Assembly (NCBI RefSeq): GCF_000968685.2
Contig: NZ_LAKD02000105.1
Location: 1 to 64,000, forward strand
Reading direction: 5' to 3'
Length of the DNA: 64,000 nt
DNA from: Streptomyces antioxidans
GTDB lineage: Bacteria; Actinomycetota; Actinomycetes; Streptomycetales; Streptomycetaceae
The position numbers were made by a program, and so were the translations under genes. Below the pieces are notes generated by a model. The model did no database searches. It was not told the DNA's origin and saw only the letters and a program-made list of their open reading frames with translations. Shown here one piece after another: positions 1 to 7,601 of the stretch (positions are counted from its first letter, which is position 1; every line of letters starts with the position of its first letter).

Positions 1-930
1 CCGCCGCCGTGGCACCCCAGGCGGGCCGCATCCGTGTCAGGCGGTGCGGCCCGCCGCTGTGTCGCGCGGGGCGGGCGGGGGTCCGGTCGGGTGGGGCGGC
101 TCGCCGTCGTGTCATGCCGGGTGGCTCGGTGCCGTGTCATCCCGGGCGGCCGCATCCGTGTCAGGCGGTGCGGCCCGCCGCTGTGTCGCGCGGGGCGACA
201 GGGGCCTGGGCAGGCGGTGCGGCTCGCCACGGTCTCACCCGGGGCGAGCAGGAGCCCGCACAGGCGGGACGGACCGCATCCGTGCCACCCGGGGCGGGCG
301 TCCGGCCGGGCGGTGCGGTCCGCCGCCGTGTCAACCCCGGGGCGGACGGGGGTTTGGGTAAGCGGGCGGCCCGCTCCGGGTCACGCCCGGTGGCCCGCAT
401 GCGTGTCACTCCAGGCGGGCGCGGGTCCGGTCAGGCGGTGCGGCCGCCGCCGTGTCATTTTTGGCGGGCCGTCCGGGCCGTCCGGGCCGTCCGGGCCGTC
501 CGGGCCGTCCGGGCAGGCGGGGTGGGCCGCATCCGTCTCACCTCAGGCGCCCCGCCGCCGTGGCACCCCAGGCGGGCCGCATCCGTGTCAGGCGGTGCGG
601 CCCGCCGCTGTGTCGCGCGGGGCGGGCGGGGGTCCGGTCGGGTGGGGCGGCTCGCCGTCGTGTCATGCCGGGTGGCTCGGTGCCGTGTCATCCCGGGCGG
701 CCGCATCCGTGTCAGGCGGGGCGGCCCGCCACTGTGTTGCCCCGGGTGGGCGTGGTGGTCCGCCGCCGTGTCACCTCGGGTGGGCAGGGTGGTTTGCCGA
801 CGCATTGCCCCGGGCGGGCGCGGTGGCCTGCCACCGTGTCACTCCAAGCGGGCGGGGCGGCCCGCCACCGTGTCATCCCGGGCGGGGCGGTCCGTCGCCC
901 GGCTACCCCCGGATGGACAGGTGGCCGGGC
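1..930. repeat. GC-rich degenerate repeat field with a long direct repeat
   Basis: This stretch has no credible gene. It is built from variants of a roughly 25-50 bp module containing GCGGCCCGCC, a GTGTCA core and a CCCGGGCGGGC stretch. Positions 1-168 recur without mismatch at 552-719 (offset 551), and the copy probably extends left of the window. Every frame is open because the DNA is nearly free of A/T, so long reading frames here are composition artefacts. It lies downstream of the PucR-type regulator gene, which is transcribed towards it. The function is unknown; it could form hairpins in RNA or simply be an expanded satellite-like spacer. Confidence 0.8.
469..513. repeat. Five perfect tandem copies of a 9-bp unit
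   Basis: The unit CCGTCCGGG is repeated five times without mismatch, inside the larger GC-rich repeat field. The 9-bp period is not tied to a recognised coding sequence. It looks like a replication-slippage product and would be a natural length-polymorphic locus between strains. Confidence 0.85.
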
Positions 931-943
931 GGGGGCTGTCGGG

Positions 944-2608
944 TTATCGGACGTGGCGGCGGGCCTGGAGGGCTACCCCCAGTGCGAGGACCGTTTGGGG
1001 GTCCTCCAGGTCGCTGCCCAGTAGCGATGCGATCCGGGCCAGCCGGTCGTACAGCGTCTGGCGGTTGAGGTGCAGTGCGCGGGCCGTCTCCGCCTTGCGT
1101 CCCGCGTGCCGTAGATACGTTTCCAGCGTCGGCACCAGCGGAGGGCGGGCGGTGCGGTCATGGGTCAGCAGGGGGCCGATCACCCGGTCCACGAACGCCG
1201 CCAGATCGCCGTGCTCGCGCAGTCGCCACAGCAACAGGTCCACATCCAGGCTGCGTACGTCGTACCAGCCCCGGTCGGGCGGCGATCCGCAGGCCGCGTT
1301 CGCCGCCTCCGCCGCATGCCGGAGTTCGGCTCCGGCCGCGTCCCAGCCGACCGCGAGCCCGGCGACCACCACCGGCGGCCGGCCACCGGCCCGGTCCGGC
1401 CAGGCCCGCTCCACCCCGGCCCGCAGCGCCGCCGCGATCCGTTCGGCCACCGCGCCCCGCTCGGTCGCGCCGCGCAGCCCGGCCAGCACCGGAACCCGCC
1501 CCTCCGGAAGCCGTACGCCGAGCAGCACCGGCACCCCGACCCCGGCCAGCTCCTCCTGCACGGCGTGGGCCAGCGCCGCCCAGCTCTCCCCGCCACCGCC
1601 ACCGCCCCCGGCCAGCGGCCGGGGATCCTCCACCAGCCGCATCACCACCGGCAGCAGCGGTGCGCCAGGGCCCGGCCGGAAGCCCAGCACCCGGGCCTGG
1701 GCCGGGGCGTCGGCTGCCTCGATCCGGTCCTCCGCGAGATCGGTGAGGAAGTCCCCGCGCCCGCGCGCCGCCAGCTCCTCCTCCTGACGCGCCCGCAGCA
1801 GCACCACCGCCAGCAGATCCGCCGTCCGCTCGGCGGCGATCCGGTGCACCGGGCCCAGCGGCCCGGCCACCGGAAGGACGGTCAGCCGCGCCCGTACGCC
1901 ACCGGGGCCGGGCCCGCCGCCCGGGACGTCCGCGAGCACGCTGCCCGCCGGCGGCTCGGGCCGCTCGGCCGTGCGCGGCGCCCGCAGCCCCTCCCACACC
2001 TGCAGCGGATCGGCCGCGCCCGCCGGTGGCGTACCGCCCGGCCCCGCCGCGTACAGCAGCTGCCCGTCGGGGGTCTCAAGGAAGACCGGATTGGCCGCGA
2101 AGACGGCGAAGTGGCGCAGGATCTCCGGCACCCCGCCGCCGCGGAGCAGCACCTCGGTGGCCTGCCGGTGCACCACGTCGGCCTGGCGCAGCAGCGCGTA
2201 GTGCTCATTGACGATCTCGGTGTGGATCTCCTCGGTGACCGTCACGAACGGCACCTCGCGATGGAGCTGCACCAGCGGCAGCCCGCACGAGCGCGCGGTG
2301 TCCACGACCGGCCCCGGCAGGGCGCGGAACCGGGCGCCCAGCTCCACCACCAGCGCCGCGATGCCCCGCTCGGCGAGCCGGCGGACGAAGGCGCGCTGCT
2401 CGGCGGGGCGCGGTCCGACCCCGAGACCGGTGGTTAGCAGCAGCTCACCGCCCTTGAGTAGCGCGGCGATGTTCGGTGCCTCGCCCGCGTGCACCCAGCG
2501 CACCGGGCGGTCCAGCAGCTCCTGTCCGGACACCACCTCGGGGAGCCCGCGGCGCAGGGCGGGAAGGCCGAGGGCCCGCGCCACGGTGATCGTTCCCTGT
2601 GGTTCCAT
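944..2608 (-). CDS. PucR-family transcriptional regulator
   Basis: A 554-residue cytoplasmic regulator. The N-terminal part (about residues 7-130, opening with TITVARALGLPALRRG) matches the PucR-like sensor domain, named after the Bacillus purine-catabolism regulator. A middle region of about 200 residues is of the GGDEF-like type seen in this family. The C-terminal end (about 490-545, with the helix RKAETARALHLNRQTLYDRL) is the HTH_30-type DNA-binding domain. Length and domain order are normal for the family. It lies downstream of, and on the same strand as, the GH15 gene, but two strong hairpins separate them, so separate transcription is likely. The ligand and targets cannot be told from sequence. 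The ATG at 2608 begins MEPQGTITV, which fits the domain start. Confidence 0.85.
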   Translation of the reverse strand: MEPQGTITVARALGLPALRRGLPEVVSGQELLDRPVRWVHAGEAPNIAALLKGGELLLTTGLGVGPRPAEQRAFVRRLAERGIAALVVELGARFRALPGPVVDTARSCGLPLVQLHREVPFVTVTEEIHTEIVNEHYALLRQADVVHRQATEVLLRGGGVPEILRHFAVFAANPVFLETPDGQLLYAAGPGGTPPAGAADPLQVWEGLRAPRTAERPEPPAGSVLADVPGGGPGPGGVRARLTVLPVAGPLGPVHRIAAERTADLLAVVLLRARQEEELAARGRGDFLTDLAEDRIEAADAPAQARVLGFRPGPGAPLLPVVMRLVEDPRPLAGGGGGGGESWAALAHAVQEELAGVGVPVLLGVRLPEGRVPVLAGLRGATERGAVAERIAAALRAGVERAWPDRAGGRPPVVVAGLAVGWDAAGAELRHAAEAANAACGSPPDRGWYDVRSLDVDLLLWRLREHGDLAAFVDRVIGPLLTHDRTARPPLVPTLETYLRHAGRKAETARALHLNRQTLYDRLARIASLLGSDLEDPQTVLALGVALQARRHVR

Positions 2609-2717
2609 GCCGCCACGCTAAGCGCTCCGCGGGAAGTGCCGCGAGGTGCGGTCGTTCGTCCGCGGCTGCGTCGTGGCTGGTCGCACACGCGGCGCAGCCG
2701 TATATCGACACAGCCCC

Positions 2718-2765
2718 GCGCCCCTTCGGGGCGCTGCCCGGACGTGGGGGCCCGGGCCCCCACGT
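2718..2765 (-). terminator. Two consecutive hairpins between the GH15 and PucR genes
   Basis: Positions 2718-2734 form GCGCCCC-TTC-GGGGCGC. Positions 2742-2765 form a perfect 24-bp palindrome centred on GGGCCCGGGCCC. There is no U-tract, which is common for Streptomyces terminators. They lie just 3' of the GH15 stop (2777) and upstream of the regulator start (2608), so they probably end the GH15 transcript. Confidence 0.55.
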
Positions 2766-2776
2766 ACGAGCCGGGG

Positions 2777-4609
2777 TCAGCCCCCGTACGCGCCGGACGC
2801 CGTCAGCCGCAGCGCGGTGTCGATCAGCGGCACATGGCTGAACGCCTGCGGGAAGTTGCCCACCAGGCGCTGGTTGCCCGAGTCCCACTCCTCGGACAGC
2901 AGCCCGAGGTCATTGCGGAGCGCGAGCAGCTTCTCGAAGAGCCTGCGGGCCTCGTCCACCCGGCCGATCATCGCCAGGTCGTCGGCGAGCCAGAACGAGC
3001 AGGCCAGGAAGGCCCCTTCGTCGCCCTCGAGACCGTCCACCCCGGCGTCCTCGCCCGCGGTGGGGTAGCGCATCACGAAGCCGTCCTCGGTCGACAGCTC
3101 CCGCTGGATCGCCTCGATGGTGCCGATGACGCGCTTGTCGTCCGGCGGCAGGAAGCCCATCTGCGGGATGAGCAGCAGCGAGGCGTCCAGCTCCTTGGAG
3201 CCGTAGGACTGGGTGAAGGTGTTCCGCTCGGCGTCGTAGCCCCGCTCGCAGACGTCCCGGTGGATCTCGTCGCGCAGCTCCCGCCAGCGGTCCAACGGCC
3301 CGTCCACATCGCCGGATTCGATCAGCTTGACGGTGCGGTCGACCGCGACCCAGGCCATCACCTTGGAGTGCACGAAGTGGCGGCGCGGCCCGCGCACCTC
3401 CCAGATGCCCTCGTCCGGCTCGTCCCAGTGCTCCTCGAGGTAGCGGATCAGCTTCAGCTGGAGGATGCTCGCGTAGTCGTTGCGCGCCAGACCCGTCATA
3501 TGGGCCAGGTGCAGCGCCTCGGTGACCTCGCCGTAGACATCGAGCTGGACCTGACCCGCCGCCCCGTTGCCGATCCGGACCGGCTGGGAGTTCTCGAAGC
3601 CGGGCAGCCAGGTCAGCTCGGCCTCGGCCAACTCCCGCTCGCCCGCGATGCCGTACATGATCTGCAGGTTCTCCGGATCGCCCGCGACCGCGCGCAGCAG
3701 CCATTCGCGCCAGGCGCGGGCCTCCTCGCGGTAGCCGGTGCGCAGCAGCGAGGAGAGGGTGATCGCCGCGTCCCGCAGCCAGGTGAAGCGGTAGTCCCAG
3801 TTGCGGACGCCGCCGATCTCCTCGGGGAGGGAGGTGGTGGGCGCCGCGACGATGCCGCCGGTGGGGGCGTAGGTCAGCGCCTTGAGCGTGATCAGCGAGC
3901 GGACCACCGCGTCCCGGTAGGGCCCGTGGTAGGTGCAGTGCTCGACCCACTCCCGCCAGAACGCCTCGGTGGCCTCCAGCGCGACCTCCGGCTCGGGCAG
4001 GGCGGGCGGCTCGCGGTGCGAGGGCTGCCAGCTGATGGTGAAGGCGATCCGGTCGCCGGGGCCCACCGTGAAGTCGGAGTAGGTGGTGAGGTCCTTGCCG
4101 TAGGTGTCGGCCTCGGTGTCCAGCCAGACCGAGTCCGGTCCGGCGACGGCGACGGTACGGGTGTCCACCCGGTGCACCCACGGCACGACCCAGCCGTAGG
4201 AGAACCGCATCCGCAGCGCCGAGCGCATCGGCACCCGGCCGCTGACCCCCTCGACGATCCGTACCAGTTGCGGGGCGCCGTCACGGGGCGGCATGAAGTC
4301 GATCACACGGACCGTGCCGCGCGGTGTGTCCCATTCCGCTTCCAGCACCAGGGAGTCGCCGCGGTAACGGCGGCGGTCCGCGGCGGGCGGCTGGCTCCCC
4401 GCGGGGAAGGCGGGCCCCAGCCGCCAGAAGCCGTGTTCCTCAGTGCCCAGCAGACCGGCGAAGACGGCATGGGAGTCAAAGCGCGGCAGGCACAGCCAGT
4501 CGACCGTCCCGTCTCTGCAGACGAGGGCGGCCGTCTGCATATCACCAATCAGTGCGTAATCCTCGATACGCCCGGCCACGTGCATTCCCCATTCGAACGG
4601 CCGTACCAC
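2777..4609 (-). CDS. GH15-family glycoside hydrolase (glucoamylase/trehalase-like)
   Basis: A 610-residue intracellular GH15 enzyme; no signal peptide is seen. The opening RIEDYALIGDMQTAALV and the phrase VDWLCLPRFDS are typical of bacterial GH15 proteins annotated as glucoamylase or alpha,alpha-trehalase. The N-terminal beta-sandwich spans about residues 1-210 and the (alpha/alpha)6 catalytic barrel follows. The family signature RNWDYRFTWLRDA is near residue 268, and the acidic motif SEEWD near 572-576, followed by NFPQAFSHVPLI, sits where the catalytic base lies. In actinobacteria these enzymes act on trehalose or alpha-glucans; the substrate is not decided here. The GTG at 4609 is the longest start. 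An ATG at 4585 (MHVAGRIEDY) is equally plausible and closer to the domain start. Confidence 0.88.
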   Translation of the reverse strand: MVRPFEWGMHVAGRIEDYALIGDMQTAALVCRDGTVDWLCLPRFDSHAVFAGLLGTEEHGFWRLGPAFPAGSQPPAADRRRYRGDSLVLEAEWDTPRGTVRVIDFMPPRDGAPQLVRIVEGVSGRVPMRSALRMRFSYGWVVPWVHRVDTRTVAVAGPDSVWLDTEADTYGKDLTTYSDFTVGPGDRIAFTISWQPSHREPPALPEPEVALEATEAFWREWVEHCTYHGPYRDAVVRSLITLKALTYAPTGGIVAAPTTSLPEEIGGVRNWDYRFTWLRDAAITLSSLLRTGYREEARAWREWLLRAVAGDPENLQIMYGIAGERELAEAELTWLPGFENSQPVRIGNGAAGQVQLDVYGEVTEALHLAHMTGLARNDYASILQLKLIRYLEEHWDEPDEGIWEVRGPRRHFVHSKVMAWVAVDRTVKLIESGDVDGPLDRWRELRDEIHRDVCERGYDAERNTFTQSYGSKELDASLLLIPQMGFLPPDDKRVIGTIEAIQRELSTEDGFVMRYPTAGEDAGVDGLEGDEGAFLACSFWLADDLAMIGRVDEARRLFEKLLALRNDLGLLSEEWDSGNQRLVGNFPQAFSHVPLIDTALRLTASGAYGG

Positions 4610-4996
4610 CCCGGAGGGCGCTTCTTACGGTCTCGGAAAATTCTGACGAGCTCTTGTTCCGGGGGCGTGCTGGTGGTGCCGTGCCGGGGTGGCTCGCATG
4701 CGTGCGTCCGATGAGGATACGACGGACAACGGTGATCCGCTTGAGCCCGTCCACATCGTGGCTCGCATCTCGCGGCCGATCGGGTGGCCAGGTCACGCAT
4801 GGTGTTCGGGCGGTTGCGCAGACCGAACGCGGGAACCAGGTCAGCAGCGGCCGCTCCGGGGCGCTGATACCCTGGTAGCCCGTGGAGCGGCGGGCACAAA
4901 CCCCCCGAACCTCAGCGGCGGCGCCCCCGGAATCCAAAGCGGAATCCGGAGCGGCTGCCGTACGCACCCTCACGACGCGACCACGGGAGCCCCCTC
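4610..4996. promoter_or_regulatory. Divergent spacer between the GH15 gene and pyrG
   Basis: These 387 bp must hold promoters for both divergent genes. An extended -10-like TGATACCCT lies at 4865-4873 on the plus strand, but no good -35 was found at the right distance. No pyrimidine-responsive reiterative-initiation run of the Bacillus pyrG type is seen at the start of the presumed transcript. No gene was recognised here. Confidence 0.3.
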
Positions 4997-6673
4997 TTGG
5001 CCATTGCCGCTAAGCCCATGACGACCAAGCACCTCTTCGTCACCGGGGGTGTCGCCTCTTCACTCGGCAAGGGTCTCACCGCCTCCAGTCTGGGGGCGCT
5101 GCTGAAGGCGCGCGGTCTGCGCGTCACCATGCAGAAGCTCGATCCGTATCTGAATGTCGACCCGGGCACGATGAACCCCTTCCAGCACGGCGAGGTGTTC
5201 GTCACCAACGACGGCGCCGAGACCGATCTGGACATCGGCCACTACGAGCGCTTCCTCGACGTCGACCTCGACGGCTCGGCCAATGTGACCACCGGACAGG
5301 TGTATTCCACCGTAATCGCCAAGGAGCGGCGCGGTGAGTACCTCGGGGACACGGTGCAGGTCATCCCGCACATCACCAATGAGATCAAGCACCGCATCCG
5401 GCGCATGGCCACCGATGACGTGGACGTCGTCATCACCGAGGTCGGCGGCACCGTCGGCGACATCGAGTCGCTGCCCTTCCTGGAGGCCGTCCGCCAGGTC
5501 CGGCACGAGGTCGGCCGGGACAACGTGTTTGTGGTGCACATCTCCCTGCTGCCCTACATCGGCCCGTCCGGCGAGCTGAAGACCAAGCCCACCCAGCACT
5601 CGGTGGCCGCGCTGCGCAATATCGGCATCCAGCCGGACGCGATCGTGCTGCGAGCCGACCGCGAGGTCCCCACCTCCATCAAGCGCAAGATCTCGCTGAT
5701 GTGTGACGTGGACGACGCCGCCGTGGTCGCCGCCATCGACGCCAAGTCGATCTACGACATCCCCAAGGTGCTCCACTCCGAGGGCCTGGACGCCTATGTG
5801 GTCCGCAAGCTGGATCTCCCCTTCCGTGACGTGGACTGGACCCAGTGGGACGACCTGCTGAAGCGGGTCCACGAGCCCGACCACGAGATCACCGTGGCGC
5901 TCGTCGGCAAGTACATCGACCTGCCCGACGCCTATCTCTCCGTCACCGAGGCGCTGCGCGCGGGCGGCTTCGCCAACAGCGCCCGCGTGAAGATCAAGTG
6001 GGTCACCTCGGACGACTGCAAGTCGGCGGCCGGAGCCCGCGAACAACTCGACGGCGTGGACGCGGTCTGCATCCCCGGCGGCTTCGGCGACCGCGGCGTC
6101 ATCGGTAAGGTCGGCGCGATCACCTACGCCCGGGAGAACAAGATCCCGGTGCTGGGCCTCTGTCTGGGACTCCAGTGCATCGTCATCGAGGCCGCGCGCA
6201 ACCTCGCGGGCATCGAGGGCGCCAACTCCACCGAGTTCGAGCCCGCCACCACCGACCCGGTGATCTCCACCATGGCCGAACAGCTCGACATCGTCGCGGG
6301 CGAGGGCGACATGGGCGGCACCATGCGGCTGGGCATGTACCCGGCCAAGCTGGCCGAGGGCTCGATCGTCCGCGAGGTCTACGACAACCAGCCGTACGTC
6401 GAGGAGCGCCACCGCCACCGCTACGAGGTCAACAACTCCTACCGCGGTGAGCTGGAGAAGAAGGCCGGGATCGTCTTCTCCGGCACCTCCCCGGACAACA
6501 AGCTGGTGGAGTACGTGGAGTACCCGCGCGAGGTCCACCCCTATCTGGTCGGCACCCAGGCCCACCCGGAGCTGCGCTCCCGCCCGACCCGTCCGCACCC
6601 GCTCTTCGCGGGCCTGGTGAAGGCGGCGGTCGAGCGCCAGGTGGCGGCTCAGACGCCCGGCGTAAGCGCCTGA
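4997..6673 (+). CDS. pyrG: CTP synthase
   Basis: Makes CTP from UTP, ATP and glutamine, the last step of pyrimidine nucleotide synthesis. The N-terminal amidoligase domain (about residues 1-275) carries the family stretches FVTGGVASSLGKGLTASSLG, KLDPYLNVDPGTM and DGAETDLDIGHYERF. The C-terminal class I glutaminase domain has its nucleophile Cys389 in GLCLGLQC and the His/Glu pair in HPELRSRPTRPHP. Length (558 aa) is normal. The start is taken as TTG at 4997, because GGGAG at 4985-4989 sits 7 nt upstream. The ATG at 5018 (MTTKHLFV) has no ribosome site and is the alternative. It is the first gene of the long plus-strand housekeeping run. Confidence 0.97.
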   Translation: MAIAAKPMTTKHLFVTGGVASSLGKGLTASSLGALLKARGLRVTMQKLDPYLNVDPGTMNPFQHGEVFVTNDGAETDLDIGHYERFLDVDLDGSANVTTGQVYSTVIAKERRGEYLGDTVQVIPHITNEIKHRIRRMATDDVDVVITEVGGTVGDIESLPFLEAVRQVRHEVGRDNVFVVHISLLPYIGPSGELKTKPTQHSVAALRNIGIQPDAIVLRADREVPTSIKRKISLMCDVDDAAVVAAIDAKSIYDIPKVLHSEGLDAYVVRKLDLPFRDVDWTQWDDLLKRVHEPDHEITVALVGKYIDLPDAYLSVTEALRAGGFANSARVKIKWVTSDDCKSAAGAREQLDGVDAVCIPGGFGDRGVIGKVGAITYARENKIPVLGLCLGLQCIVIEAARNLAGIEGANSTEFEPATTDPVISTMAEQLDIVAGEGDMGGTMRLGMYPAKLAEGSIVREVYDNQPYVEERHRHRYEVNNSYRGELEKKAGIVFSGTSPDNKLVEYVEYPREVHPYLVGTQAHPELRSRPTRPHPLFAGLVKAAVERQVAAQTPGVSA

Positions 6674-6781
6674 CCATTGACGCGGGAGGCGGGCGTCCGC
6701 CCGTTACGGTGGGCAGGGACGGGCGGGCCGGCGCGGCCCACCGCCCCGTCAACCGCACGCGGAAAGGACGCTGAGGCAAGG

Positions 6782-7408
6782 ATGCGCATCCAGGACACCC
6801 CCGAGGAATGGCTGGTCACCGCCACCGCCACGCCGTTCACCGGCAACAAGACGAGCGTGCGCACGGACGAGGTGGAGATGCCCGACGGAAGCCGGGCCAA
6901 GCGCGACTACCAGGTCCACCCCGGCTCCGTGGCCGTCCTCGCCCTGGACGAGAACGACCGCGTGATCGTGCTGCGGCAGTACCGGCACCCGGTCCGCCAG
7001 CGGCTGTGGGAGATCCCGGCCGGTCTCCTGGACATCCCCGGTGAGAACCCGCTGCACGCCGCCCAGCGGGAGCTGTACGAGGAAGCGCACGTCAAGGCCG
7101 AGGACTGGCGGGTCCTCATCGACCTCTACACCTCGCCCGGCGGCAGTGACGAGGCGGTGCGGATCTTCCTGGCCCGGGAGATCTCCGTGGCCGAGGGGGA
7201 GAGGTTCGAGGTCTCCGAGGAGGAGGCCGACATGGAGCTGGCGCGGGTCTCGCTGGAGGAGCTGGTGCGCGGCGCGCTCGCGGGCGAGCTGCACAACAAC
7301 TGCCTCGCGACGGGTGCGCTGGCGCTGGGGGCCGCGCTCGCGGGCGACGGCCTGGACGCCCTCCGGCCCGCCGACGCCTCCTGGCCCGCCCGGCCCTTCG
7401 ACGCCTGA
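6782..7408 (+). CDS. NUDIX hydrolase, ADP-ribose pyrophosphatase type
   Basis: A 208-residue NUDIX hydrolase of the ADP-sugar pyrophosphatase group, expected to cleave ADP-ribose or related nucleoside diphosphates in the cytoplasm. The sequence runs VIVLRQYRHPVRQRLWEIPAG, then a NUDIX box with REL-EE (RELYEEAHV). The box is slightly non-standard: the spacing before the first Glu is one residue longer and the usual final Gly is His (EEAHV). The WEIPAG segment before the box is typical of ADPRase. The start is set at ATG 6782 (MRIQDTPEEW); upstream codons to 6677 encode a low-complexity leader without family character. It lies 108 bp after pyrG on the same strand. Confidence 0.9.
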   Translation: MRIQDTPEEWLVTATATPFTGNKTSVRTDEVEMPDGSRAKRDYQVHPGSVAVLALDENDRVIVLRQYRHPVRQRLWEIPAGLLDIPGENPLHAAQRELYEEAHVKAEDWRVLIDLYTSPGGSDEAVRIFLAREISVAEGERFEVSEEEADMELARVSLEELVRGALAGELHNNCLATGALALGAALAGDGLDALRPADASWPARPFDA

Positions 7409-7601
7409 GCCATCGATACGGCGCAGGGGCCGGATCCTGGCGCAGGGGCCGGGCCGGCCCCCGCTCGGCCCTGGTGAAGATCCGATGGAGTGATTTTCGG
7501 TCCGTGCTGTGGGCCGCGAGTGCCGGGTACCTGACGCGGAGTGAACTACGCTCATAGCGAGCCGAAGGGGCTCGTACGCGCAGGTGGACGGGAGTGGGCC
7601 C

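Noticed and set aside
1..930. Repeat field considered as a CRISPR array
   Set aside because: Repeats are degenerate and contiguous, with no unique spacers of constant length and no cas genes.
9..1787. Open frames of up to 592 codons across the left edge
   Set aside because: They read through repeat DNA and the antisense of the PucR gene; composition is Arg/Pro/Gly/Ala noise without domains.
2489..4714. 741-codon frame antisense to the GH15 gene
   Set aside because: Typical mirror frame of a high-GC gene; the GH15 motifs on the other strand are clear.
5060..6598. 512-codon frame antisense to pyrG
   Set aside because: Mirror of an unmistakable CTP synthase; no family motif of its own.
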